Below are positions 20,863 through 28,322 of a stretch of 64,000 nt of DNA, piece by piece (position 1 is the first letter of the stretch; every line of letters begins with the position of its first letter). Origin of the DNA: Actinokineospora globicatena (GTDB lineage: Bacteria > Actinomycetota > Actinomycetes > Mycobacteriales > Pseudonocardiaceae); the NCBI RefSeq assembly GCF_024171945.1, contig NZ_JAMTCR010000002.1, positions 558,001-622,000 of the forward strand. The letters are read 5' to 3'. The position numbers and the translations under genes are program-made. Below the pieces are notes generated by a model. The model was not told the origin of the DNA and searched no databases. It worked only from the letters and a program-made list of their open reading frames with translations.

Positions 20863-22203
20863 TCAGCTGACCGCGACGCGCTCCGGCACGGCGACCTGCT
20901 CGACCGGGGTCACCTCGGGGCTGCCGTTGACGATCGAGTCCAGGATCTCGCCGACCCGGACGGCCGTGGTCGACAGGAGTGTCGCGGTGAGACCGTGGCT
21001 GTGCTCGGCGCCCTGGAGGTAAACACCAGCCGTCACGTTGGCAGCGGTGCTGACCCGGTAGTCCCGCCCGACGATCGGTAGGCCTGCCTCGTCGCGCTCG
21101 CACACAGCGGCAGCGCGGCCGAGGAGGTCGAACAGGTCACCCTGACGGAAGCCGGTGGCGTAAACGACCGCGTCGCACTCAAGAACCTCGGTCTCGCCGG
21201 TCGGTAAGAACTCCACGGTCGCGTAGACGGCTTCGTCGGTCTCGCGGGTGTAGGTGACGCGGGAGGCGATGCGGATGTCCAGGCGCTTGCGGCCGGTGAC
21301 CTTCTCCCGGTACTCGCGGCGGTAGAGCTCCTCGATGAGGTCCATGTCCACCACGGAGTAGTTCGTGTTCCGGTGGTAGTCCAGCAGCATCTGCTTGACC
21401 TCGGCCGAGGCCGAGTGGAAGTGGTCGACCGCGCGCGGGTCGAAGATCCGGTTCGCGAACGGGCTGTCGTCGGCGGGGGCGTAGCCGTAGCGGGCGAACA
21501 CCGCGCACACCTGCGTGTTGGGCAGCGCCGAGTGCAGCTCGGCGACGGTCTCCGCGCCGCTCTGCCCGGACCCGACCACCAGCACCCGGTGCGGCTCGGT
21601 CTTGGCCAGGGCGCCGACGCGGTGCATCAGCTCGATGTTGTGCCAGACCCGGTCGGAGGCCACCGCGTCCGCGGGCAGCTTGGGCCGCAGGCCGGTCGCG
21701 ACGACGACGTTGCGCGCGCGGACCGTGCTGATCAGGCCCTCGGCGTCCTTGGCGATCACGTCGAAGTGGGTGACCTCGCCGTCGACCTCGACCGGGCGCA
21801 CCGAGACCACCTCGGCGCCGTAGCGGACCTGGTCGTCGACCCTGGCCGCCGCCCACTCGAAGTAGTCGTGGAACTCGGTGCGCAGCGGGAACATCGTCTT
21901 GTGGTTGATGAACTCGGCCAGCCGGTCCCGGTCGCGCAGGTAGCACAGGAAGCTGAAGTCGCTGGCCGGGTCGCGCATGGTGACCAGGTCCTTGAGGAAG
22001 GACACCTGCATGGTCGCGTCGTCGATCAGCATGCCCCGGTGCCAGCCGAAGGCGGGCTGCCTCTCCAGGAACAGCGCGTCGACCCGCTGCTCGGGGTGGC
22101 GCCGGTTGTGCTCGTGCACGGCGATGGCCAGCGCCAGGTTGGACGGCCCGAAGCCGATCCCGACCACATCGCGCACCTCGTGCGGCTGAGCGTCGCTGGT
22201 CAC
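20863..22203 (-). CDS. L-ornithine (lysine) N-monooxygenase for hydroxamate siderophore
   Basis: FAD/NADPH enzyme that hydroxylates the side-chain amine of ornithine, the first step to a hydroxamate. The 446-residue protein shows the FAD motif VGIGFGPSNLALA, the substrate stretch MQVSFLKDLVTMRDP, the NADPH motif VVGSGQSGAETVAEL and the C-terminal ATGFRQGD (ATG motif). This pattern is that of PvdA/SidA/CchB. GTG at 22203 is chosen because AAGGGA lies 7 bases upstream; GTG 22227 is possible. An iron box lies 40 bases before the start. The adjacent formyltransferase suggests the product is N5-formyl-N5-hydroxyornithine. Confidence 0.92.
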   Translation of the reverse strand: MTSDAQPHEVRDVVGIGFGPSNLALAIAVHEHNRRHPEQRVDALFLERQPAFGWHRGMLIDDATMQVSFLKDLVTMRDPASDFSFLCYLRDRDRLAEFINHKTMFPLRTEFHDYFEWAAARVDDQVRYGAEVVSVRPVEVDGEVTHFDVIAKDAEGLISTVRARNVVVATGLRPKLPADAVASDRVWHNIELMHRVGALAKTEPHRVLVVGSGQSGAETVAELHSALPNTQVCAVFARYGYAPADDSPFANRIFDPRAVDHFHSASAEVKQMLLDYHRNTNYSVVDMDLIEELYRREYREKVTGRKRLDIRIASRVTYTRETDEAVYATVEFLPTGETEVLECDAVVYATGFRQGDLFDLLGRAAAVCERDEAGLPIVGRDYRVSTAANVTAGVYLQGAEHSHGLTATLLSTTAVRVGEILDSIVNGSPEVTPVEQVAVPERVAVS

Positions 22204-22242
22204 CGCGGTCCCTTCGTCGACGAACACGATCCACCCCGGATC

Positions 22243-22261
22243 AGAGGTAAGGCTAACCTAA
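22243..22261. promoter_or_regulatory. IdeR/DmdR iron box upstream of the monooxygenase
   Basis: AGAGGTAAGGCTAACCTAA matches the IdeR/DtxR consensus (TTAGGTTAGGCTAACCTAA) at 16 of 19 positions. It overlaps the stop codon of the preceding gene and lies 40 bases before the monooxygenase start, a position suited to repression by an iron-loaded regulator. Confidence 0.85.
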
Positions 22262-23097
22262 TTACCGAGCGATGCGGAGTCCATGGCCCGCGGCGAGACG
22301 TGGTCTGGATCTCCCGCCAGCTCGGCACGCAGCTCCCGGACCAGGCCGGGCAGGTCGCCGACGAGCAGCGGGTTCGCCGCGATGGTGAGCCGGGTGCGGG
22401 CGGCGCCGACGCGGGTGAGTTCGAACTGGACCATGGGCGTCCAGGCCGGGTGGAAGTCGTCCTCGTCAGTGCAGCGCAACGACATGCCCGCGCCCTGGAC
22501 GGCGAACACAGCACCGTTGACAACGCGTCTACCGGTGGCGAGGTACGGGTACCGGCACGTGACAGCGTCGATCGCCTTGCGCATGGCGTCAGGGCTGACC
22601 GAGCCCGGTAAGTCCACCGAGATGCTGTCGCACTCCTGGTCCAGCTCGGTCGGGATCGGACTGATCGTGCGGGCCTGCGCGACCAGCGCGGTCAACGCGT
22701 CGGACCACGCGCGCGAGAGCTGGACGACGGCGCGTTCCGTGCGCAGCTCCGCCCGCCACGACCACGTGGACATGACCTGCCCGTCCACCAGTTCGACGAC
22801 GACGTCCACGACGTTGGTCAGGTCGGGATCGCCCGCCAGGTAGTGGAAGCCGATCGGGGACGGGTCGGTCGCGGCGGTGAGCCTGCGGACGGTGCCCGCC
22901 AGCCCGCCACGCGCCTGGACAGTCCCCTGCTCGCCGACGGCGACCACGAGCGCGGCCCGCAGGACGTCGGCGGTGTCGGTGGCGTAGAAGTCGGGGACGT
23001 CGGTGAGCAGGGCCGCCGTGAGGTCGGCGGGGAGCAGCCTGCGCAGCTGCGGCCTGGCGACCCGGACCGGTCTCGCCTGCGCTTCCAGGGTGTTCAT
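22258..23097 (-). CDS. Free-standing NRPS epimerization/condensation-domain fragment
   Basis: A 279-residue protein that reads like a piece cut from a nonribosomal peptide synthetase. Residues about 20-65 (LPADLTAALLTDVPDFY, then DTADVLRAALVVAVG) resemble the mid-region of E/C domains. Residues 80-145 (SPIGFHYLAG, DGQVMSTWSW, LSRAWSDALTALVAQA) resemble the C-terminal FNYLGR...WSW...LVAHA region of epimerization domains. Residues 150-260 resemble the first half of a following condensation domain, ending in LTIAANPLLVGDLPGLV where HHxxxDG should be; both histidines are missing. No A or T domain is present. It lies between the formyltransferase (63 bases) and monooxygenase. The assignment rests on pattern recognition by eye. 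Confidence 0.6.
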   Translation of the reverse strand: MNTLEAQARPVRVARPQLRRLLPADLTAALLTDVPDFYATDTADVLRAALVVAVGEQGTVQARGGLAGTVRRLTAATDPSPIGFHYLAGDPDLTNVVDVVVELVDGQVMSTWSWRAELRTERAVVQLSRAWSDALTALVAQARTISPIPTELDQECDSISVDLPGSVSPDAMRKAIDAVTCRYPYLATGRRVVNGAVFAVQGAGMSLRCTDEDDFHPAWTPMVQFELTRVGAARTRLTIAANPLLVGDLPGLVRELRAELAGDPDHVSPRAMDSASLGN

Positions 23098-23160
23098 CGG
23101 GTGCGGCCTCCCTCGGCGGTGGGACGGCCACCGGCGGGGTGCCGGTGGCCGTCGACGGGC

Positions 23161-24108
23161 TCAGGGTCGCGAGGTGAGGTATCCACCCATGTGCTTGAAG
23201 TAGTCGTGCGCGGCCAGTTCGGTGCCGTCGGCGGTGCGGACCCGGGTGACCAGCAGCGCGTGGTTGCGGCCGCGGCGCGCCTCGGGACCGGCCACGATCG
23301 CCACGCCGTCGCCCTCGCGGTAGAAGATCCGACCGGGGGTGCCGCCGTACTTGGCCTCGGACACCCGGGCCGCGACGATCTCCAGCCGCTTGCCGCGGTG
23401 GAAGCAGAACGCGCTCGGGTACGGCGCGGACTGGGCGCGCACCAACCGGTCGAGCTCCTGGGCCGACCAGGTCCAGTCGACCCGCAGGTCCTCCTCGGCG
23501 CGCTTGTGGAAGAAGCTGGCGTTGGTGCGGTCCTGCACGGCGAAGTCGGTGCGGCCCGCCTCGATCTCGGCGAGGCCGTCGACGGTGATCGGCCCGAACA
23601 GCGCCAGGGTCTTGGCGAACAGGTCGGCCGAGGTGTCGCGCGGGCCGACCGGGACCGCGCGCTGCAGCACGATCGGACCGGCGTCGAGCGTGTCGTCCAT
23701 CATGTGCGCGGTGACGCCGACCTCGGGCTCGTCGTTGATCAGCGCCCAGATCAGCGGGGAGAAGCCCGCGTAGGCGGGCAGCAGCGAGTCGTGCACGTTG
23801 AGGGTGCCGCGCTTGGGCAGGCCGAAGATCCGCGGCGGGATCCAGGTGCGCCAGTTGGTGGCGACGACGACGTCCGGGTCCAGCTCGGTGAGCCGCTCGA
23901 ACAGCTCGTCGTCGTCGGGGCGCTCGCGGACGATGACCTCGACGCCGTTGGCCTCGGCGAGCTCGGCGACCGAGTCGCTCCAGACCTTCTCGTAGACGCC
24001 CTCGCCCGGCGGGTGCGTGACCACCGCGACGACGTCGTGGTGCGACGCCAGCAGCGCCTCAAGGGTGCGGTGCCCCCAGGTCTGGAAACCGAACATCACG
24101 ACCCGCAT
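23161..24108 (-). CDS. Formyltransferase (CchA-like, N5-hydroxyornithine formylation)
   Basis: Methionyl-tRNA-formyltransferase-fold enzyme, 315 residues, that uses N10-formyl-THF. The catalytic Asn-His-Asp set is visible: LNVHDSLLPAYAGFSPL holds the Asn and His, and MMDDTLDAGPIV the Asp. The adjoining ornithine monooxygenase and iron boxes point to formylation of N5-hydroxyornithine, as for coelichelin CchA, rather than to tRNA. A C-terminal Fmt-like domain starts near residue 205. A second iron box precedes the gene. Confidence 0.88.
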   Translation of the reverse strand: MRVVMFGFQTWGHRTLEALLASHHDVVAVVTHPPGEGVYEKVWSDSVAELAEANGVEVIVRERPDDDELFERLTELDPDVVVATNWRTWIPPRIFGLPKRGTLNVHDSLLPAYAGFSPLIWALINDEPEVGVTAHMMDDTLDAGPIVLQRAVPVGPRDTSADLFAKTLALFGPITVDGLAEIEAGRTDFAVQDRTNASFFHKRAEEDLRVDWTWSAQELDRLVRAQSAPYPSAFCFHRGKRLEIVAARVSEAKYGGTPGRIFYREGDGVAIVAGPEARRGRNHALLVTRVRTADGTELAAHDYFKHMGGYLTSRP

Positions 24109-24130
24109 GGGTCATCCACCTCCGCTGAAC

Positions 24131-24149
24131 TTTGCTTAGCCTATCCTTA
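24131..24149. promoter_or_regulatory. IdeR/DmdR iron box upstream of the formyltransferase
   Basis: On the minus strand TAAGGATAGGCTAAGCAAA matches the IdeR consensus at 15 of 19 positions. It sits about 23 bases before the formyltransferase ATG and overlaps the end of the preceding small gene, so the formyltransferase probably has its own iron-controlled promoter. Confidence 0.72.
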
Positions 24150-24678
24150 TCACGTCGGCCAGCTCGGTTCGAGAGTCCAGGGCCAACACCACGTCCGCGG
24201 CCGCGCCGAGCAGGCTCGGGACACTGGCGAACCCGGTCGACACGTGGTGACCGTCCGGCACCGCGAACTCGGTGGCCCCGATGCGGAACGCCGCCACCGG
24301 CACGGTGTCGGCGACGGACCGTGACGGTGTGATGTCGGCCATGTGCCGCGGCACGACCAGGTGCAGCAGCGGCTGATCACCCCCGACGAGGTCGGGTCGG
24401 CCCGCGATGGCGTGCCGCAGTTCCGGTGCCGCCCAACCGAAGGCGTGCCAGTCCGCGGGGGCCGCGCCGTGCAGCAGGTCGACCACCTGGCGCAGCGGGT
24501 CCACCCACGGCTCGACGTCGTCGCCGTCGGGTGTCCACAGGTGCACAGCGTCGCGGTCGACGACGACCTGGGCGAGGCAGCCGGTGGTGAACCACCAGCG
24601 GCCGGGTGTGGCCAGGAAGAAGTAGTCCTCCTGAGCAGCGGAGATCAACTCCGCAGGCGTGGTCGAGCAGGTGCGCAC
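24136..24678 (-). CDS. Stand-alone N-terminal part of a salicylate/isochorismate synthase
   Basis: A 180-residue protein similar in pattern to only the first third of MbtI/Irp9-type salicylate synthases. Shared landmarks are EDYFFLATPGRWWFTTG (compare DYLLYECDGQWVLAAG in MbtI), VVVDRDAV, and HAFGWAAPELRH (compare AFGWVAFEFGVHR), followed by LLHLVVPR. The chorismate-binding catalytic domain, about 300 further residues, is absent and does not follow in any frame. It is the first gene of the iron-boxed group, with GGGGG 4 bases before its GTG start. It may be a relic or a repurposed protein; the similarity is from memory and needs a profile search. Confidence 0.55.
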   Translation of the reverse strand: MRTCSTTPAELISAAQEDYFFLATPGRWWFTTGCLAQVVVDRDAVHLWTPDGDDVEPWVDPLRQVVDLLHGAAPADWHAFGWAAPELRHAIAGRPDLVGGDQPLLHLVVPRHMADITPSRSVADTVPVAAFRIGATEFAVPDGHHVSTGFASVPSLLGAAADVVLALDSRTELADVIRIG

Positions 24679-24688
24679 GGTACCCCCG

Positions 24689-24707
24689 ATAGGTAAGGCT
24701 TACCTAA
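24689..24707. promoter_or_regulatory. IdeR/DmdR iron box at the head of the siderophore locus
   Basis: ATAGGTAAGGCTTACCTAA is a near-perfect palindrome matching the IdeR consensus at 16 of 19 positions. It lies 10 bases before the GTG of the first gene. On the minus strand TACACT just upstream could be the -10 element, so a bound regulator would cover the transcription start. Confidence 0.87.
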
Positions 24708-24858
24708 GTGTAAGGCCTATCCACCGGCGCGCGGTTTATTGCGGCTGGGGACCGCGCTGTCAAGCCGCCATCCGAAGTCGATCTGTACACAGCGTCATCC
24801 CCAGCTGGGGATGAACTGGGGTCGAGACCTGTGGACGGACGCGGTTCCTGTGGAGAAC

Positions 24859-27138
24859 TCAGGACCCGCGGACCCGCAGGGTGCTCAGGTTGAGCGCCGC
24901 CTTGAGCCTGCGGAACCGGCCGACGCCCGCGCCGAGCTGCTTGCGGACCTCGTCGACCGAGGCCCAGAACCGGGTCGCCGACGCGTCGTTCGGGTCGATC
25001 GGGCCGAACACCGTCGCGTCGGCCGCGCGGGCCAACCGCAGCACGCCCTCGTCGCCCAGGACGGTCGCCTGCTCCGGCCGGGTCAGCCCGACCGGGACGG
25101 CGGTGCCGAGGTCGCGCGCCCGGTCCATGACCTCCTGCCAACCGGAGGCGACCCGGGTGGCCGGTTCGCCCAACCGGCGGCGCCTGCGCCTGCGCAGCGC
25201 CTTGCCACCGATGATCACCGTGCAGACCAGCGCGATCAGCCCGATCGGCGGACCGGCCCAGGTGATGATGGTGAGCAGGTAGCCGGGGATCTCCCAGCCC
25301 TCGCCGTCCTTGGCCGAGGCGGAGCGCCCGACGTTCGGGTCGACCCGGCTGGCGTCGGTCAGCGAGCTCGGCGGGTGCACGGTGTTGGGCGGCGGCACGA
25401 TCGACGCCTCGGTGTTCTCGAACTGCTCCGGCGGGATCTTGTCCGGCTTCTTGGAGCGGTCCGGCATGAACTCGGTGTTCATCACCTTGGCCCACCGGCC
25501 GTCGGTGAGGTGGATCTCCACCCAGGCCTGCACGTGTTCGCCGCGCACCACGCCATCGGCGCCCGGCTTGGCGCCGAGCACCACCCTGGCAGGCATGCCG
25601 AGCTGGTTGGCCACCAGCGCGAAGACCGCCGCGTACTGCTCGTCGTCGCCGACCGGGCGCTGGGCGTTGAGGAAGCTGGTGAGCCTGCCGACGCTGTGGC
25701 CGGGCAGGTACTCGGTCTCCCCCGGCCCGCCGTCGCTGTAGGCGCCGTTGTCGCGCAGGTAGCTCGCGACCGCCTTGAGCTTGCCGCCGAGGTCGGTCGC
25801 CTTGCCCGCCCAGGTCCCGGTCTTGGCCGAGACGAACTGGTAGGCCGACTGCTCCAGCGCGGGGCGGCCGAAGGGCTGCGGGTCGGCGGGCACCTCGACG
25901 GTGTCGACGATGGTGTCCACCGTGTACCGGTCGCCGGTGCGCAGCCGGTCGGCCACGATGCCGGAGGTGGTGGCCAGGTTGTAGCGGAAGCTGTCGGCGT
26001 GACCGGCCGCGGTGTCACCGGCGAAGCGGATCGCGGTCGGCTCGCCGGGGGTCGGCAGCCAGGCGTTCACGTCGTCGGCGGTCGCGTAGGCCGCGCCGAT
26101 CTCGATCTCGACGGTGGTCCGGTCGCCGGAGGCGGCGGCCGGGATGCGGGACCCGACCCGCTGGAAGCCGTACTTGGGCTGGCCGGGCACGGTCTCCGCG
26201 CTGCCGCCGCCCGCGCCCCACACCGTGCCGGTGTAGTCGTCGAGCGTGGCGATGCGCACCAGGCCGCCCTCGGGCAGGCCGGTGACGGTGAACAGCGTCT
26301 GGTCGTGGAGCTGGTTGGCATCCTTGGTGTACTTGCGGAACCCGACCAGCGGGCTGGCGTAGGCGTTGAGGTCGAACGGCGGGGTGATGTACTCCCGCAG
26401 CACCGTCCGGTCGCCACCGGCGCCGGGCAGGACCGGACCAGCCAGCACGGTGATGGCGGCGATCACGCCGACGAGCCCGGCAGCGGACAGCACCCGGGTC
26501 GCTCGCCGAGCGCCGTCGCGCAGCTGGCGGCGCCGACGCCGGGCCCGCACCGAGATCCAGCCGAGGGTGATCGCGGCGAACAGCCCGCCGAGCACCGTCG
26601 GCAGCACCGGTGTCGTGGTGCCGAGCAGGATGACCACGATCATCACCAGCGCGGGCGCCGCGACCGGGGCCGCGCTCACGCGCACCCGCCTGGCCAGCGT
26701 GAACCCGGCGGCACCGCAGACCAGGCCGAGGATGTACGGGATGACCAGCAGCGGGCCGCTGTCGACCGGCGGCAGCGTGGTCAGCAGCTGCTTCCAGCTG
26801 TCCACACTGGACCGGGCGAGGGCGCCGAGCGCGTCGGGTCCGGGCAGGAAACCGGCGACCGCCCGCTCGCGCACCACCACGGCGCCGCCGAGCAGGAAGA
26901 ACACCGCGACGGTCAGCGCCACCACGGTGATCAGCGGCTGCTTGAGCACGTTGGCCACGTGCCCGACCAGCAGGCCGAGCCCCAGCCCGGCCAACCCGGT
27001 CCACAGGAACGACCAACCGGTGTAGCTGGTGGTGAACCCGACCAGGGCCACGGTGAACAGCACCGACAGGTAGGCGGCGTCGGCCAAGTCGGCGCGGGTC
27101 GGTAACAACGAGGGCCGGGTAGCGGTCGAACTGGTCAT
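24859..27138 (-). CDS. TgpA-like membrane protein with transglutaminase fold, catalytic triad replaced
   Basis: A 759-residue protein with about seven N-terminal membrane segments (residues 20-230), an extracytoplasmic transglutaminase-like region (about 450-560), one more membrane segment near 625-645 and a basic/cytosolic tail. In active members the Cys, His and Asp lie in G-C-EQFA, HAWVE and DPT motifs. Here the aligned segments read VGDDEQYAAVFAL, EHVQAWVEIHL and VMNTEFMP, so Cys, His and Asp appear to be Asp, Gln and Asn (about residues 498, 537 and 554). It is probably a non-catalytic scaffold. The ATG overlaps the DUF58 stop by 4 bases; last gene of an Ig-MoxR-DUF58-TGase operon. Confidence 0.85.
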   Translation of the reverse strand: MTSSTATRPSLLPTRADLADAAYLSVLFTVALVGFTTSYTGWSFLWTGLAGLGLGLLVGHVANVLKQPLITVVALTVAVFFLLGGAVVVRERAVAGFLPGPDALGALARSSVDSWKQLLTTLPPVDSGPLLVIPYILGLVCGAAGFTLARRVRVSAAPVAAPALVMIVVILLGTTTPVLPTVLGGLFAAITLGWISVRARRRRRQLRDGARRATRVLSAAGLVGVIAAITVLAGPVLPGAGGDRTVLREYITPPFDLNAYASPLVGFRKYTKDANQLHDQTLFTVTGLPEGGLVRIATLDDYTGTVWGAGGGSAETVPGQPKYGFQRVGSRIPAAASGDRTTVEIEIGAAYATADDVNAWLPTPGEPTAIRFAGDTAAGHADSFRYNLATTSGIVADRLRTGDRYTVDTIVDTVEVPADPQPFGRPALEQSAYQFVSAKTGTWAGKATDLGGKLKAVASYLRDNGAYSDGGPGETEYLPGHSVGRLTSFLNAQRPVGDDEQYAAVFALVANQLGMPARVVLGAKPGADGVVRGEHVQAWVEIHLTDGRWAKVMNTEFMPDRSKKPDKIPPEQFENTEASIVPPPNTVHPPSSLTDASRVDPNVGRSASAKDGEGWEIPGYLLTIITWAGPPIGLIALVCTVIIGGKALRRRRRRRLGEPATRVASGWQEVMDRARDLGTAVPVGLTRPEQATVLGDEGVLRLARAADATVFGPIDPNDASATRFWASVDEVRKQLGAGVGRFRRLKAALNLSTLRVRGS

Positions 27139-28319
27139 GCCAGCGGCCCTCCAGCGAGCACGGCCCGCAGATCGTCCAGGTCGCGCACGGTCGCGACGGT
27201 GAGTCCGACGTTCTCGGTGATCCCCGCGGTCCCCTCGGACGACACGGTGATCGCGGCGCGGCGGATGTCCGACGGGAACTGCCCGCAGGCGCGCAGCAGC
27301 TCGGGGAAGGTGCGCGCCGCGCCCGCCACCACCACGACGACGGTGGCGTCGGGGGCGAGCTGGGCGGCGCGGGTGGTCAGGTCGTCGAGGCCCATGCTGA
27401 CCGGCTTGACCCGGGCCAGCCCGTCCAAAGAGGACTGCGCGTTGGCGTCGAGCACGACCTGGCCGCCTGCGAACAGGGTGAGGTCCAGCTCGTCCTGCAC
27501 CGCGCGCAGCGCGAGCGAGCCCGCGACCGAGATCGCGGTCTCGAAGTCCTCGTCGCTGGTGTAGGCGGCGCGGTCGCCGTCGACGGCGACCACCAGCCGC
27601 GCCCGGCGGGTGTCCAGGTACTGCCGGACCAGGAACTTGCCGTCGGACCCCGAGGCGGCGAGCTTGGCCGACGAGCGCCAGTGGATGTGCCTGCGGTCGT
27701 CACCGGGGGCGAACTCGCGCAGCGTGTGGAACGCCAGGTCGCTGGTGGACAGGTCGGTGGTGGTGTAGCCCTCCAGGTCGCGCAGCATGCCCGCGCCCAG
27801 CGGGCCGAGCGCCACGGTGACCGGGTGCACGAACAGCTCGCGGGTGCCGCCCCACTCGACCGCGCGGCGCAGCACGCCGAGCGGGTCGCCGCGCACGGTC
27901 ACCGCAGGACCGACCTCGACGACACCGCGCCGGTCGGTCGGGATCGGGAAGAACTCGCTGTGCACCTGCCCGGACACCAGCCCGGGGACCTCGACCACGT
28001 GCACCTCGTCGTCCACCGACAGCTCGAGCTCCATCGCCAGCAGCCGACCACCCGCGCGCTTGCCCGCCACCTCGACGACGCAGGTCGCGGGCTTGCCGCG
28101 CACGACCCGCTCCTTGTCCAGGGTGAACCGCACCGCGAGCAGGTTGCGGCCCACGGCCCAGCTCAGGCAGGCCAGGAAGACCAGCACCCCGGCGACCCCG
28201 GCGACGACCAGCTCGGTCCAGCCGAGCACGCCGCCCGCGATCCAGGACAGGACCGAGCAGACGGCGACCACCACGCCCATCGGCGTCACCGCGCGGAGCG
28301 CCTCCGCAAGGCCGTCCAC
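27135..28319 (-). CDS. DUF58 domain protein
   Basis: A 394-residue protein with two N-terminal membrane segments (about residues 13-55) and a VWA-like DUF58 domain. The DUF58 signature is TTDLSTSDLAFHTLREFAPGDDRRHIHWRSSAKLA (about residues 195-230), here cited in parts as FAPGDDRRHIHWRSSAKL. Proteins of this type are almost always paired with MoxR ATPases, as here (3-base gap), and are thought to help assemble or activate surface proteins. It overlaps the transglutaminase-fold gene downstream. Confidence 0.92.
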   Translation of the reverse strand: MDGLAEALRAVTPMGVVVAVCSVLSWIAGGVLGWTELVVAGVAGVLVFLACLSWAVGRNLLAVRFTLDKERVVRGKPATCVVEVAGKRAGGRLLAMELELSVDDEVHVVEVPGLVSGQVHSEFFPIPTDRRGVVEVGPAVTVRGDPLGVLRRAVEWGGTRELFVHPVTVALGPLGAGMLRDLEGYTTTDLSTSDLAFHTLREFAPGDDRRHIHWRSSAKLAASGSDGKFLVRQYLDTRRARLVVAVDGDRAAYTSDEDFETAISVAGSLALRAVQDELDLTLFAGGQVVLDANAQSSLDGLARVKPVSMGLDDLTTRAAQLAPDATVVVVVAGAARTFPELLRACGQFPSDIRRAAITVSSEGTAGITENVGLTVATVRDLDDLRAVLAGGPLA

Positions 28320-28322
28320 GGC

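Noticed and set aside
24739..27105. Long plus-strand open frame opposite the transglutaminase-fold gene
   Set aside because: Composition (Gln/Arg/His/Asp-rich) is that of a reverse-complement artefact, and the minus-strand gene is clearly real.
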